A stretch of DNA of 64,000 nucleotides from Streptomyces tuirus (lineage in GTDB: Bacteria; Actinomycetota; Actinomycetes; Streptomycetales; Streptomycetaceae). The position numbers and the translations under genes were made by a program. The stretch spans positions 1,364,001 through 1,428,000 of the forward strand of contig JAGTPG010000002.1 in NCBI GenBank assembly GCA_018195615.1, in the 5' to 3' direction. The notes under the pieces were generated by a model. It saw only the letters and a program-made list of their open reading frames with translations, did not search any database and was not told where the DNA came from. The stretch's first letter is position 1; every line of letters begins with the position of its first letter. Positions 17,295 to 26,503 of the stretch are shown one piece after another.

Positions 17295-18033
17295 GGTGGG
17301 AGAGGGCGACGCGCAATGGCGTCGCCCTTCCGCTCGTGCGCCCCGGTCGACGGCGGAGGACGTCCACGCGCGGTTGAAGACCATGATCCACGCGGGTGAG
17401 CTCGGCCCCGGGGACCGTCTGCCGCCCGAACGGCGTCTGTGCGCGATGCTGGAGGTCTCCCGGTCGACCCTCCGGGAGGGCCTCATCGCCCTACGCGCCG
17501 ACGGCTACCTGGAGGCCCGTCGCGGCGCGAGGGGCGGCACGTTCATCTCACGGCTCGACGAGCCGTACGCGCGGTGGCTGGCCTCGATGCGTTCGGACAA
17601 GGGCCGGCTCCGCGACATCATGGACATCCGCAGCGCCGTCGAGTGCGAGATCGCCCGGCTGGCCGCCGAACGCGGCACCGAGGCTCAGTGCGATGAGCTG
17701 GCGGCGACCCTCGCCGCGGACGGTTCGGAGTTCGGTCCCCGGCAGTTCCGCGAGGCCGACGCCCAGTTCCACGGCCTCCTGGCCGAGGCCGCGGCGAGCC
17801 CCCGGCTCAAGACGCTGATGACGGAGGCCCGCGGCGAGCTCTTCACCCCCGCCAGCACCCCGCTGATCGACGAGCCCACCATCGCACGGAGCCATGCCGA
17901 GCACAGGGCGATCCTGGAAGCCGTCCGGGCGAGGGACTCGCTGCGGGCCGCCCAGTCCATGCGGGAGCACCTTCACTCGACGTTCGTCGATGTCTCGTCC
18001 GTGATCGACGGCCCGCACCTGCGGGACGCCTGA
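17266..18033 (+). CDS. FadR-type GntR transcriptional regulator
   Basis: This GntR regulator of the FadR/FCD subfamily has about 255 residues. The winged HTH includes LGPGDRLPPERRLCAMLEVS followed by RSTLREGLIAL. The C-terminal all-helical FCD domain shows the metal/ligand His pattern (ADAQFHGLL and SHAEHRAIL). The start is uncertain: TTG 17242, ATG 17266 and ATG 17269 are in frame, and GAGG lies directly before 17266. All overlap the end of the PuuD-like gene, so translation is coupled. It probably controls the adjacent gamma-glutamyl module. Two strong hairpins follow it. Confidence 0.88.
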   Translation: MMLSVQSAAEVGEGDAQWRRPSARAPRSTAEDVHARLKTMIHAGELGPGDRLPPERRLCAMLEVSRSTLREGLIALRADGYLEARRGARGGTFISRLDEPYARWLASMRSDKGRLRDIMDIRSAVECEIARLAAERGTEAQCDELAATLAADGSEFGPRQFREADAQFHGLLAEAAASPRLKTLMTEARGELFTPASTPLIDEPTIARSHAEHRAILEAVRARDSLRAAQSMREHLHSTFVDVSSVIDGPHLRDA

Positions 18034-18264
18034 GCGGCTCCCAGAGGCATGGGCCGGACGTGGCCCGGGGCGACGATCTCACAGAACCCGCCCGCCTCTC
18101 GAACAAGAACCTGGCGGATCGGAGGACGGTGCGCCTGCTGCCACACGCCACGCCGCCCGGAAGTCCGGTCGGCGTGGCGCCGTGTCGCGCAGAGGCCGGC
18201 CGGCACGGGGCTGGAGCGGCAGCGGAGGGCCCTCCCCGGGCCCCGGGCCCCGGGCGCGAGACGA

Positions 18265-18296
18265 GGGGCCGCACCGGGCAGGCTCGGTGCGGCCCC
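18265..18296. terminator. Hairpin terminator 1 between converging genes
   Basis: A perfect 12-bp inverted repeat (18265-18276 with 18285-18296, loop GGCAGGCT) lies between the GntR gene (plus) and the alpha/beta hydrolase (minus). Confidence 0.8.
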
Positions 18297-18298
18297 GG

Positions 18299-18332
18299 CC
18301 TCTGCCGGTACGGTGCGGCGTACCGGCAGAGG
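18299..18332. terminator. Hairpin terminator 2 between converging genes
   Basis: A second perfect inverted repeat of 14 bp (18299-18312 with 18319-18332, loop GTGCGG) follows two bases after the first hairpin. The tandem arrangement would block read-through from both sides. Confidence 0.8.
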
Positions 18333-18353
18333 CAGCATGTCGGCGGGTTCGTC

Positions 18354-19298
18354 CTACGGCTGGTACGGCTTCTCCAGCAGGAACTCGGTGAGTACCGCGT
18401 CGTGCTCCTCCGGCTTCTCCCACTGCGGCCAGTGTCCGGCGTCAGCGACGCAGTAGAACTTCCCGCCCGGCAGGACGCCGGCGATGTACTCGCCGTAGTC
18501 CGGGCCGTCGCCAGGGTTGTGCTCGGTCCACAGCACAAGGGTTTCCGGCTTGTAGCCCTGCAGATCCTCCTCCGTGTAGGGCAGTTCCCACTTCCAGTCC
18601 TTGTCGATGCGGAAGACCCTGCGCATCGAAGCGTTGATCTCCGGGTTCCGGTACAGCGCGAGCCGGATGGCGACCATGTCGTCCGTCATCGACTCCGGGT
18701 GCGCGACGACCCACTCCAGTCGCTTGCGCATGGCCGCCGGGTTGGGGTCCAGTACCACCTCGCGTGACAGCCGGGCCAGTTCTCCGAGGTCGCCCTTGAC
18801 CGGCTCGAAATCCGTCTTCCTGAGCTTCACGTGGCCGAAGCCCGTGTTGAGCACGATCTTGCGGGCCCGGTCCGGGTGGCTCAGCCCGAAGTGGAAGGCG
18901 ATGGTGGCACCCATCGACTCCCCCTCCACGTGCACCGTGTCGTGCCCCAGGGCGTCGATCAGGTCCACCAGGGCTTCCACCTGGTACACGTAGCGCTGGT
19001 CGTCGTCGTAGGGCTCCTTGTCGGTGAGACCGTGGTACAGGGCGTCGACGGAGTAGACGTGGAAGCCCTGCCGGGCGAGGTTGTGCAGGTTGCGGGTGAA
19101 GGACTCCGCGTGTCCGCCCACACCGTGGATCAGGATGAGGGGCTCACCGCTGTCGTCACCTGCCTCGATGACACGGTGTCGCCAGCGGCTGCCCTGTACG
19201 AAACGGGTCTGGGTGCCCAGCAGTTCGACGACCACACTCGGCCACTGGTCCGCTGGCTTGCACTGGACCGGCCGGGAGAGGTGGAACAGTTCGGTCAT
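18354..19298 (-). CDS. Alpha/beta hydrolase, meta-cleavage product hydrolase type
   Basis: This 314-residue alpha/beta hydrolase resembles C-C bond hydrolases that cleave the ring-fission product after extradiol dioxygenation (BphD/HsaD/MhpC type). The oxyanion motif HGVGGHAESF lies at residues 58-67, the nucleophilic Ser128 in GESMGA, and the catalytic His near the C-terminus in AGHWPQWEKPEEH, a pattern common in these hydrolases. The ATG at 19298 has AAGGAG about 9 bp upstream; a longer upstream frame is not supported. It fills the step between the extradiol dioxygenase at 24448 and the hydratase at 14640. The exact substrate is inferred. Confidence 0.87.
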   Translation of the reverse strand: MTELFHLSRPVQCKPADQWPSVVVELLGTQTRFVQGSRWRHRVIEAGDDSGEPLILIHGVGGHAESFTRNLHNLARQGFHVYSVDALYHGLTDKEPYDDDQRYVYQVEALVDLIDALGHDTVHVEGESMGATIAFHFGLSHPDRARKIVLNTGFGHVKLRKTDFEPVKGDLGELARLSREVVLDPNPAAMRKRLEWVVAHPESMTDDMVAIRLALYRNPEINASMRRVFRIDKDWKWELPYTEEDLQGYKPETLVLWTEHNPGDGPDYGEYIAGVLPGGKFYCVADAGHWPQWEKPEEHDAVLTEFLLEKPYQP

Positions 19299-19372
19299 GC
19301 CGGCATCTCCTTGGTATGCGCGATGGAACTTGCATTGCTGGTGTTCGAATCTGAAGCCCTTGCGGAGCACCA

Positions 19373-19642
19373 TCACCCGGACACCAGCGCCCAGTTGCGC
19401 ACCGGCAGGACGAGTACGGTGCTCAGACCCACGAAGGCCGGGGTCGGCGCGCCGAGGGTGCCGATGCCCGTGAGTCGGCCGAAGAGCTGATGGAAGGGAT
19501 CGGCGTGCGCCAGGGCGAAGACGGTCACCACCACGCCGGTGAGGACGGACACGAGAACGCCGGCCATGTGCGGGGACCGCCCCCGCGCATGCACCCCGCC
19601 GGCCGCCGTGGGCAGTCCGCCGGACCGGCCTGGCGACGTCAT
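19373..19642 (-). pseudogene. Remnant of an APC-family amino acid/amine permease
   Basis: An 89-residue open frame contains RSPHMAGVLVSVLTGVVVTV and DPFHQLFGRLTGIGTLG. These match the conserved late transmembrane region of APC superfamily permeases (loop, TM8 and start of TM9). Everything before and after is missing, and the frame runs into unrelated residues (APTPAFVGLSTVLVLPVRNW). It lies between the C-C hydrolase and the glutamine-synthetase-like gene, where an amine permease would be expected in a gamma-glutamyl pathway. The transport gene has therefore been lost by deletion. Confidence 0.7.
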
Positions 19643-19754
19643 GCAGGGGAGGAGGGTGTTGTGCGGCAGCCCCGGCCTCGGAGGTTGTCATGTCGGTTCC
19701 TTGGATTGACGCAGCCCCGTGCGCCCGCGTGCTGCTTGAGGTGGCGCGGTCCGG

Positions 19755-21155
19755 TCAGACGTTGCCGAAGTAGCGGCCCAGCTCCCAGTCGGTCACGGCG
19801 CCGCGGAACTGCTCGACCTCCCAGCGCCGGGTCTCCGCGTAGTACCGGACGATCTCCTCGCCGAAGTACTTGTTCGCGACCTCGCTCTGCTCGAAGAGGT
19901 CGACCGCCTCGGCGAGCGTCCTGGGCACGGTCTCCAGCTCGGGGTCCGCGTAGGCGTTCCCGGTATAGGGCTCACCGGGATCGATGTCGTTCTCGATGCC
20001 CCACAGGCCGCCCGCCAGCATCGCGGCGAAGGCGAGGTAGGAGTTGGCGTCGGCGCCAGGGGTGCGGAGTTCGAGCCGGGTCCGGGCCTCGGTGCCGCTG
20101 ATGGCCCGCACCGCGGTGGTCCGGTTGTCGAGAGCCCAGGTGACCTGGCTGCCGGCCGCGGTCTCGGCCCCGGCCTCGAACCGCTTGTAGGACAGGACGT
20201 ACGGGGCGTACACGGCCGTGAACTCGCGCAACGTCCGCATCATCCCCGCGGCGTACTGGCGGGCCGTGACGGAAAGCCCGTGCGGTGCGTCGGCGTCGAA
20301 GAACGCGTTGCGTTCGCCGGACCAGAGGGATTGGTGTGCGTGCATGCTGGACCCGAAACCGCCGGCGCCCAGCTTCGGGATGAACGTGGCGGTGTGCCCG
20401 AGCGACTCCGCCATGCGCTTGACCGCGAACTTGAAGAGGAACCCCTCGTCGGCCGCGCGCAGGGCGGGCTGCGGGGTCAGGTTCAGTTCGTACTGCGACG
20501 GACCGCCCTCGGTCACCGCGGCCTCGATCCGGATGCCGATGCTCTCGCACGCCTGCGCCATCGAGCCGATGAGTTCGAGGTCGGCGTGGGCCCGCTCGGC
20601 GCCGTACATGGTGGCGCCCTCGCCCAGGGTCGCGAGACCACGGAACCCCTTCTCACGGGCGGATCTGGCCGTCTCCTTGAACACGAAGAACTCGTACTCG
20701 CCGACCATCTTCGGAGTGAAGCCGAGCCCGGTCGCGCGGTCGACGACACCGCGCAGGATGTTGCGCGGCAGCGCGCCGACCGGCCGGCCGCTGTGGTCGC
20801 GGAAGTCGACCAGCACGAGGGCGCCGTCCTCGATCCAGGGCACCGGGGTGAAGGTGCTCAGGTCGGGCACGCCCTCCATGTCCTCGAAGCCGCTTTCCCA
20901 GGTCGGCCACCACCCGGCGTAACCGGCCGGGCGCGGGATCATCTCGTCCTCGATATCGAGGATGGCGATGACGTCGGAGATGTGGACGGGTGCCACCGGA
21001 TCCTCGGCGAAACGCCACGCGGGAATGAACTTGGCGCGGAACTGGCCGTGAATGTCCGCCCCGCCCACAAGTACTCGCTTGATGCCGCGCTCTTCCAGCA
21101 CGGCCCGCACCTTCGCGATCTGCTCAGAACTCGCGGAAGGGTGGTTGTTTCCCAT
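19755..21155 (-). CDS. Glutamine synthetase family protein (gamma-glutamyl-amine ligase-like)
   Basis: This 466-residue protein of the glutamine synthetase fold would ligate glutamate to an amine with ATP. Seen are the N-terminal beta-grasp with GGADIHGQFRAKFIP, the metal/glutamate site GEYEFFVF, TEGGPSQYELNLTPQPAL, the ATP-site SSMHAHQSLW, and the C-terminal RLELRTPGADANSYLAFAAMLAGG. The adenylylation loop of true GlnA is absent, which places it with the GlnA3/GlnA4/PuuA-like ligases. The ATG at 21155 has GGAGG about 5 bp upstream. With the PuuD-like hydrolase at 16488 it could form an amine utilisation pathway. The preferred amine is unknown. Confidence 0.9.
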   Translation of the reverse strand: MGNNHPSASSEQIAKVRAVLEERGIKRVLVGGADIHGQFRAKFIPAWRFAEDPVAPVHISDVIAILDIEDEMIPRPAGYAGWWPTWESGFEDMEGVPDLSTFTPVPWIEDGALVLVDFRDHSGRPVGALPRNILRGVVDRATGLGFTPKMVGEYEFFVFKETARSAREKGFRGLATLGEGATMYGAERAHADLELIGSMAQACESIGIRIEAAVTEGGPSQYELNLTPQPALRAADEGFLFKFAVKRMAESLGHTATFIPKLGAGGFGSSMHAHQSLWSGERNAFFDADAPHGLSVTARQYAAGMMRTLREFTAVYAPYVLSYKRFEAGAETAAGSQVTWALDNRTTAVRAISGTEARTRLELRTPGADANSYLAFAAMLAGGLWGIENDIDPGEPYTGNAYADPELETVPRTLAEAVDLFEQSEVANKYFGEEIVRYYAETRRWEVEQFRGAVTDWELGRYFGNV

Positions 21156-21358
21156 CGGTCCTCCGGTTTTCCAGTCGAGGCATGCTCAGTGTTCTGCTGG
21201 GTGTTCCGACGCGGCAACCCAGCGGTTTCGACGGACGGAACAACGTCCGTGAGAGGGGCCTGGTCATTCGAATACGGCCGCGGCCCGGCAATTGAATTCA
21301 TTTGCATGTGTCGGCCCACTTCCGTGAGCCGGCGTACGGCGGGTGCCGACGGCCGCCG

Positions 21359-22987
21359 TCACATGACTCGCTCGTGGACGCAACGGCCGTCTACGAAGGT
21401 CATGTCCACCTGGGCACTTCGGATGTCCGCCACCGGGCAGTTGACGATGTCACGGTCCAGTACGGCGAGGTTGGCTCGCTTGCCCACCTCGATGCTGCCC
21501 TCCTCGGCTGCCCGGTCCGAGGCATGTGCTGCGTTGATCGTGTAGGCGCGCAGCGCCTCGGCGGCCGTGATCGCCTCTTCCGCGTCCACCGGAGCTCCCT
21601 GGAAGTCCGTACGGGCGACCGCGTTCCAGATGATCTCCAAGGGAGAGAAGGTTCCGCACGGGTGGTCGGAAGCCAGGCTCACCCGGACCCCGGCGTCGAT
21701 CATGCTCCGGACGGGCAGGACACGCAGGTGGGGCTGGTTCACACCGCGCCACATGGAGAAGAAACCGCCCCATCCGTAGCCGAGGCCCGGGTTGACGACC
21801 AGGTCGACTCCCAGGTCCGCCATCCGGGCGCCCTGCGCCGGTTCCGCGACGAAGGCGTGCTCGATCCGCAGGACCGAGTCGGAGCTCTTCCGGCCGCGCA
21901 CCGTCTCGTAGGCGTCGAGCACCGTCTCCACGGCGCAGTTGCCCATGGCGTGGATCGCGGTGTTGACGCCGAGGTCGCCGGCGCGGACGGCCAGGTCGAG
22001 GATCTCGCCCTTGGTGTAGAAGGACGAGCCGACGTGCCGGGTGCATCCGTCGTGGATCTGGTCGAGGGCGGGCCCGTCAGGGTAGGCGCGGTCGACGTAG
22101 ATTTTCAGGGTGCCGCCGCGCAGCATGTCGCTGTGCGGTTCGTGGAGCTGCTCCACGATGTCGTGGCGGCGCAGATCCTGCATGGCGAAGAAGTGGTCGC
22201 CGTGGTGGAGCTGCTGCACGGTCAGGGGCAGTCGTCCCACCGCGTCGGCGCGGCGGTACAGCTCGGCCGCCTTCGCGGTGACCATCGCGTCGCCGACTCC
22301 GGTCAGACCCACGGCGGCGTACTCACTCATCTTCGCGTGCAGGAGATCCACGGCGCGGTCCCAGTCACGCTCGGCGTAGGCGTTCCAGGACGCCGAGTGT
22401 AGGGGGTTCGAGGCGGCCTCCAGGAGGACGCCGGTGGGCCGGCCCTTGTCGTCCTTCTCGATCTCACCACCCCAGGGCTGGGGCGAGTGCGCGGTGATGC
22501 CGACCTCGCTGAGCGCCAGGCTGTTGGCGTAGCCGGCGTGGCAGCTGGCGTCGAGGAGGAAGAACGGATTGTCCGGCGCGACCTCGTCCAGCTCGTGGCG
22601 GGTGGGGTTGCGCTGCTCCCGGATCTGCGACATGTGGAATCCCATGCCGCGTACCCACTGGCCGGCCGGAAGGGTCCGGCAGTGCTTCTCGATGGCCTCA
22701 AGGACCTCGTCGAGGGTCGCCAGGGGTGGTGTCGAGCAGTCGACGCTGTCAGGGGCGAACGCCGCGATGCTGAGGTGGTTGTGGGCGTCGATGAAGCCCG
22801 GCACAACCGTACGGCCTCCGGCGTCGATGAGCTCCGTGTCCGGTGCGGCGGCCGCCCGGACCTGTGAGTCGGTTCCCACGGCGGCGATCCGGCCACCGCT
22901 GACGAGCACGGCTTCCGCCACGGAATCGCGTGCGTCAACGGTGCGCACGGTCGCGTTGAAGATGAGGAGATCCCGGTTCTGCGCCAT
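21359..22987 (-). CDS. YtcJ-type amidohydrolase family protein
   Basis: This 542-residue metal-dependent hydrolase of the amidohydrolase superfamily has the N-terminal composite beta domain and the zinc-site motif DAHNHLSI near residue 68. GNCAVETVLDAYE and the late DHPCGTFSP supply further ligands. It ends with the SIEVGKRANLAVLDRDI pattern typical of the family. The ATG at 22987 has CGGAG about 7 bp upstream. It is clearly paralogous to the gene at 36436, sharing almost the same C-terminal region. It lies downstream of the dioxygenase operon on the same strand and may hydrolyse an amide or imide precursor. The substrate is unknown. Confidence 0.9.
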   Translation of the reverse strand: MAQNRDLLIFNATVRTVDARDSVAEAVLVSGGRIAAVGTDSQVRAAAAPDTELIDAGGRTVVPGFIDAHNHLSIAAFAPDSVDCSTPPLATLDEVLEAIEKHCRTLPAGQWVRGMGFHMSQIREQRNPTRHELDEVAPDNPFFLLDASCHAGYANSLALSEVGITAHSPQPWGGEIEKDDKGRPTGVLLEAASNPLHSASWNAYAERDWDRAVDLLHAKMSEYAAVGLTGVGDAMVTAKAAELYRRADAVGRLPLTVQQLHHGDHFFAMQDLRRHDIVEQLHEPHSDMLRGGTLKIYVDRAYPDGPALDQIHDGCTRHVGSSFYTKGEILDLAVRAGDLGVNTAIHAMGNCAVETVLDAYETVRGRKSSDSVLRIEHAFVAEPAQGARMADLGVDLVVNPGLGYGWGGFFSMWRGVNQPHLRVLPVRSMIDAGVRVSLASDHPCGTFSPLEIIWNAVARTDFQGAPVDAEEAITAAEALRAYTINAAHASDRAAEEGSIEVGKRANLAVLDRDIVNCPVADIRSAQVDMTFVDGRCVHERVM

Positions 22988-23231
22988 GTCTGTCTCCGTT
23001 CGTCCAGGACCAAGCCCGGTCAGGCGCGCTGCTCGGGTGAGCTGGACGCAGAAACTAAGGGCCGTCGAGTCGTCGGTCGATGGGCCGGTTCCACCCGATG
23101 GAACCCGCGGCGTCCTCAGGAAGATCCAGTGTCGGCGTGCCCGGCCGGGCTGCCGCGTCGGGACACACCGGCCAAGCCCGGGGCTGTGGCAGCACCCGGG
23201 CTGGTCGGTTCGTTCGTCGTCGTGGACGGAG

Positions 23232-24115
23232 TCACGGGCTCCGCTCGGCTCGGGGATCGCCGGCGACTGTTCTGGCGTACTCGGAGAAGGCCCGGCCACG
23301 GACCGATTCCCCGCCGTCGCACTCGATGACCGTGCCGGTGATGGTGAGGGCGTCGGACGCGGACGCCAGGGCCACGTACCAGCCGGCGTAGTCCTCGGGC
23401 CTGGGGAGAAAGCCCAACGGCGAGACGATGGAGATCAGCTCGTCCATCGGGAGGTCCGCGATGCTCGCGGCGGCGTGCGCGAGCGCCGGGGGCGGGGCGA
23501 GGGCGGTGAGCATGCCGCCCGGGGCGACGGCGTTGACCCGGATCTCCGGCGCGACCTCGTAGGCGAGCTGGCGCACCAGGCCCACGACGGCGTGCTTCGC
23601 CGCCGTGTACAGCGGCCCCCCGCCACCGGGGTGCAGGCTCGCGTTGGACGCCGTCATCACGATCGAACCGCGGGTCTCGCGCAGATGCGGGATCGCGGCC
23701 TTCGCACCGGCCAGCAACGCCTTCACGTTCAGTGCGAAGAGCTGGTCGAAGGCCGTGTCGAAGCGCTCGTCACCGGGCAGATCCTCCGCGGTGACGCCGA
23801 AGTCCCAGAATCCGGTGTTCGCGACGAAGCAGTCGAGGTGGCCGAACCGGGTCACCGCCGCCTCGGTCACGGCACGGTTGTCGTCGAGCCGGGTCGCGTC
23901 TCCATGAACGGCGACGACGTGGTCCGGATGGGCCGCCTCGATCGCCTTGCCACGCTCGGGGACAGTTCGAGAACGGCCACCGAGGCCCCCTCGGTGACGA
24001 ACCGCTCGACGACGGCCCGCCCGATGCCCGACCCGCCCCCGGTGACCACGGCGACGCGTCCCGCGAGCCGGCCGGTCCCCGCGGGCGGGCGGGTCACCGC
24101 CTCCTGCTCAGGCAT
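23232..24115 (-). CDS. SDR-family cis-dihydrodiol dehydrogenase (apparent frameshift near 23965)
   Basis: This short-chain dehydrogenase of about 294 residues probably rearomatises a cis-dihydrodiol to a catechol with NAD+ (BphB-like). The N-terminal cofactor motif TGGGSGIG lies at about residues 26-33. After the shift come VANTGFWDFG, the catalytic Ser in TASNASLHPGGGGP and the YTAAKHAVVGL motif with Tyr and Lys. RVNAVAPGGM follows. The frame changes at a CCCC run near 23965; both halves are intact, so a sequencing error is likely. It overlaps the ferredoxin gene by 8 bp and is last in the dioxygenase operon. Confidence 0.88.
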
Positions 24116-24437
24116 CGAGCCCCACCAGGACGTCGGCGCCGTCGACCCGGACCGGGTAGACCTTGATCGGGGTCGTGGCCGGCGGGGCGAGCACCTCCCC
24201 GGTACGCAGGGAGAACCGTGCCATGTGTGCGATGCACTCGACCGCGCAGTCTGGTTCCACGTAGCCCTCGGACAGTGAGGACTCCCCATGGCTGCACATG
24301 TCGTCCGAGGCGAAGTACTCGCCGTCGACGTTGAAGACCGCCAGGGTGTGGCCGCTCACCTCGAATCGGCGCCCTTCGGCATCGGGCACGTCGTCGGTCG
24401 AGCAGACGCGGGTCCAGGTCGTCACTGTCTCTGTCAT
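24108..24437 (-). CDS. Rieske [2Fe-2S] ferredoxin of aromatic-ring dioxygenase
   Basis: This 109-residue ferredoxin carries electrons from the reductase to the terminal oxygenase. The Rieske cluster ligands are Cys48 and His50 (MCSHGE) and Cys68 and His71 (ECIAHMARF), the usual CxH-x17-CxxH spacing. The protein has typical BphF/HcaC length. The ATG at 24437 lies 10 bp after the extradiol dioxygenase stop, and the 3' end overlaps the dehydrogenase start. Expression as part of the dioxygenase operon is therefore very likely. Confidence 0.95.
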   Translation of the reverse strand: MTETVTTWTRVCSTDDVPDAEGRRFEVSGHTLAVFNVDGEYFASDDMCSHGESSLSEGYVEPDCAVECIAHMARFSLRTGEVLAPPATTPIKVYPVRVDGADVLVGLDA

Positions 24438-24447
24438 CGGCTTGCCT

Positions 24448-25290
24448 TCAGGTCTCGGTGGCCCACCAGCTGGTGGTGACGTAGCCGGCGCCCTGGTGCG
24501 TACGTTCGTCGATGAGACGGCCGCCGTGGCCGTACTCGATGGTGTAGCCGCCGGGCACCATCGCGTAGAACGAGAACATCTCGTCGTTGGAGTGGCGGCC
24601 CAGCGTCGTCTGCAGCAGATCGAGGTCGTGGCAGCGTTCGTACGCGGCACCGACCGCGTCCACCGAGTCCGTTTCGAACATGAGGTGCTGCAGGACCCAC
24701 TGGTCGCGGCCACCGACCAGGGCGAGGCTGTGGTGCCGCTCGTTGCAGCGCAGGAAGTAGATGGTCTCCTCGCTCAGGTGGATCGTGTCCGTGACCCGCA
24801 GGCCCAGGCCGTCGCGGTAGAAGTCGAGCATCGCCTGCACGTCGCCGCACCACAGGACCATGTGGCCGACGCCGAGACCGGTCTCGAAGGTCACCTGGTG
24901 CGGGGAGACGAACGGCTTGCCGCTCACCGCCGCGGAGTGGAACAGCTCCACCGTGTTGCCGTCGGGGTCGGTGCCCCGGACCAGCCGCTCCACCTGGCGA
25001 GTCCTGGCAGCTTCCGCCGGTGCCTCCTCGAAGACATGGCCGACCTTGCCCAGCTTCTCGACGAGCGCGTCCAGCTCCCTGTCGTCGGCCACCTCCCAGC
25101 CGGCGTAGGCGAGGTCCTCGCGGTCGGACGCCTCGACGCGGACCCGCCACGCGCGGCGGTCGAGGCGGATGTCGAGCTGCTGGTCTCCGCGGTCGACGAC
25201 CTCGGTACCCAGCGCTTGGCCGAGCTGCCGCCAGTCGTCCAGCTGAGCCGAGTGAATGCCGAGGTAGCCCAGTGTGCGAACGCCGTTCAT
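24448..25290 (-). CDS. Extradiol ring-cleavage dioxygenase (2,3-dihydroxybiphenyl 1,2-dioxygenase type)
   Basis: This two-domain vicinal-oxygen-chelate enzyme has 280 residues and cleaves a catechol next to its hydroxyls with Fe(II) and O2. The iron ligands are His143 (VGHMVLW), His202 (QHLMFE) and Glu252 (TIEYG). The accessory catalytic residues are also present: His187 in RHHSLAL, His233 in LGRHSNDEMFSFY, and Tyr242. The length and pattern match BphC/HsaC. Its ATG overlaps the ferredoxin reductase stop (ATGA). It links the Rieske dioxygenase to the C-C hydrolase at 18354. The aromatic substrate is not identifiable. Confidence 0.95.
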   Translation of the reverse strand: MNGVRTLGYLGIHSAQLDDWRQLGQALGTEVVDRGDQQLDIRLDRRAWRVRVEASDREDLAYAGWEVADDRELDALVEKLGKVGHVFEEAPAEAARTRQVERLVRGTDPDGNTVELFHSAAVSGKPFVSPHQVTFETGLGVGHMVLWCGDVQAMLDFYRDGLGLRVTDTIHLSEETIYFLRCNERHHSLALVGGRDQWVLQHLMFETDSVDAVGAAYERCHDLDLLQTTLGRHSNDEMFSFYAMVPGGYTIEYGHGGRLIDERTHQGAGYVTTSWWATET

Positions 25291-26503
25291 GCTGGTACCG
25301 CTGCCTTTCGTAGATCGATGGAGGGGTCGCCGAGGACGTCGGCGCTGACGGGTGCCTGGGTACGGATGAGCTGCGACGCCGCTCGTACGTCCCGGGGGCG
25401 GTCGAGGCCGATGGCACCCACGAGACGCTCGTCCCGCAGGTGCAGGGAGAGGTACGGCCGGCCGTCAGGGCCACACCGCTGTACCTCGGCCGTGCCCTGG
25501 TCCGGCCGACCGGCGACTTCGAAGCGGTGCTGGTACTGGTCCGTCCAGAACCAAGGCACCAACGACGGTCCGTTCGGGGCTCGCCGAGGATGTCCGCTGC
25601 GACGACCTGTGCGTGGTCGACGGCCGTACGGAAGTGCTCGACGCGCAGTTGCCCGAGCGGGCCGTAGGGCCAGGAGGCGGCGTCGCCGATCGCGTAGACG
25701 TCCGCCATCGACGTCCTGCCACGGTCGTCGCAGACGATGCCGTCCGCGCACTCCAGTCCGCTGTCGACCGCGACGTCCAGGCTCGGCGCGCTTCCCACGG
25801 CGATGAGCAGCAAGTCGCACGGCAGGACTGCCCCGCCGGCGGTGACGACACGCCGCACTCGCTTGTCGCCCTCGGCCGCCGCGAGCACGTCCTGGACGAA
25901 CCGGACGCCCGCGTTCTCGTGCAGTTCCCGCACGGCCTCTGCCGCCCAGGGGCCGAGACGGTTCGCGAGAGGCCGGGCAACGGGTTCGACCAGTACGACG
26001 TCGCAGCCCCGCGCACGGAGGGAGGCCGCGACCTCGGTCCCGACGAACCCCGCGCCGGCGATCACGACGTGCTCGAGGTCCGGCAACTGGGCCTGTATGT
26101 GCCGGGCGTCGGCGATGGTGTTGAGGGAGACGACGTTTGCCAGGTCGGTGCCGGGCACGGGGACGGTCCGCGGGCGGGAGCCCGTCGCGAGGACGACCGT
26201 GTCGGCGTGAACGGACGGCGCCGATGCGAGCAGGACCTCGACACCGAGTTCGTCCCGACGGATCTCGGTCGCCCGATGCCCGAGCCGGACGTCCACATCG
26301 TTCTGGCCATAGAAGTCGGCCGGGGCTACGGGCGTGAGGTCGTCGCCGGCCAGCACGCCCTTCGACAGCGGAGGCCGCTCGTACGGCAGCGTGGGCTCCG
26401 CGCAGACGAGGGTGAGAGGGCCGGTGAAGCCGCGTCGGCGCAACGCCTGCGCGAGCGTTCCACCAGCCTGCCCTCCGCCGATGACGGCAACCGAGTTCGT
26501 CAT
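25287..26503 (-). CDS. Ferredoxin reductase of ring-hydroxylating dioxygenase (apparent frameshift near 25575)
   Basis: This FAD/NAD(P)H ferredoxin reductase of about 405 residues is of the BphG/CamA type. The FAD motif GGGQAGG lies at residues 9-15, LPYERPPLSKGVL is the family signature, the NADH motif GAGFVGTEVA lies near residue 152, and ADVYAIGDAASWP is the second FAD site. The frame shifts near 25575, after ADILGEP. The C-terminal domain (PWFWTDQYQHRFEVAG) continues in the other frame to a stop at 25287. Both junctions with its neighbours are four-base ATGA overlaps. It supplies electrons to the ferredoxin at 24108. Confidence 0.9.

Noticed and set aside
24434..26503. A 689-codon open frame on the minus strand that seems to fuse a reductase to another protein
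   Set aside because: It follows the wrong frame after an indel near 25575. The true reductase ends at 25287 and the extradiol dioxygenase occupies the remainder in another frame.
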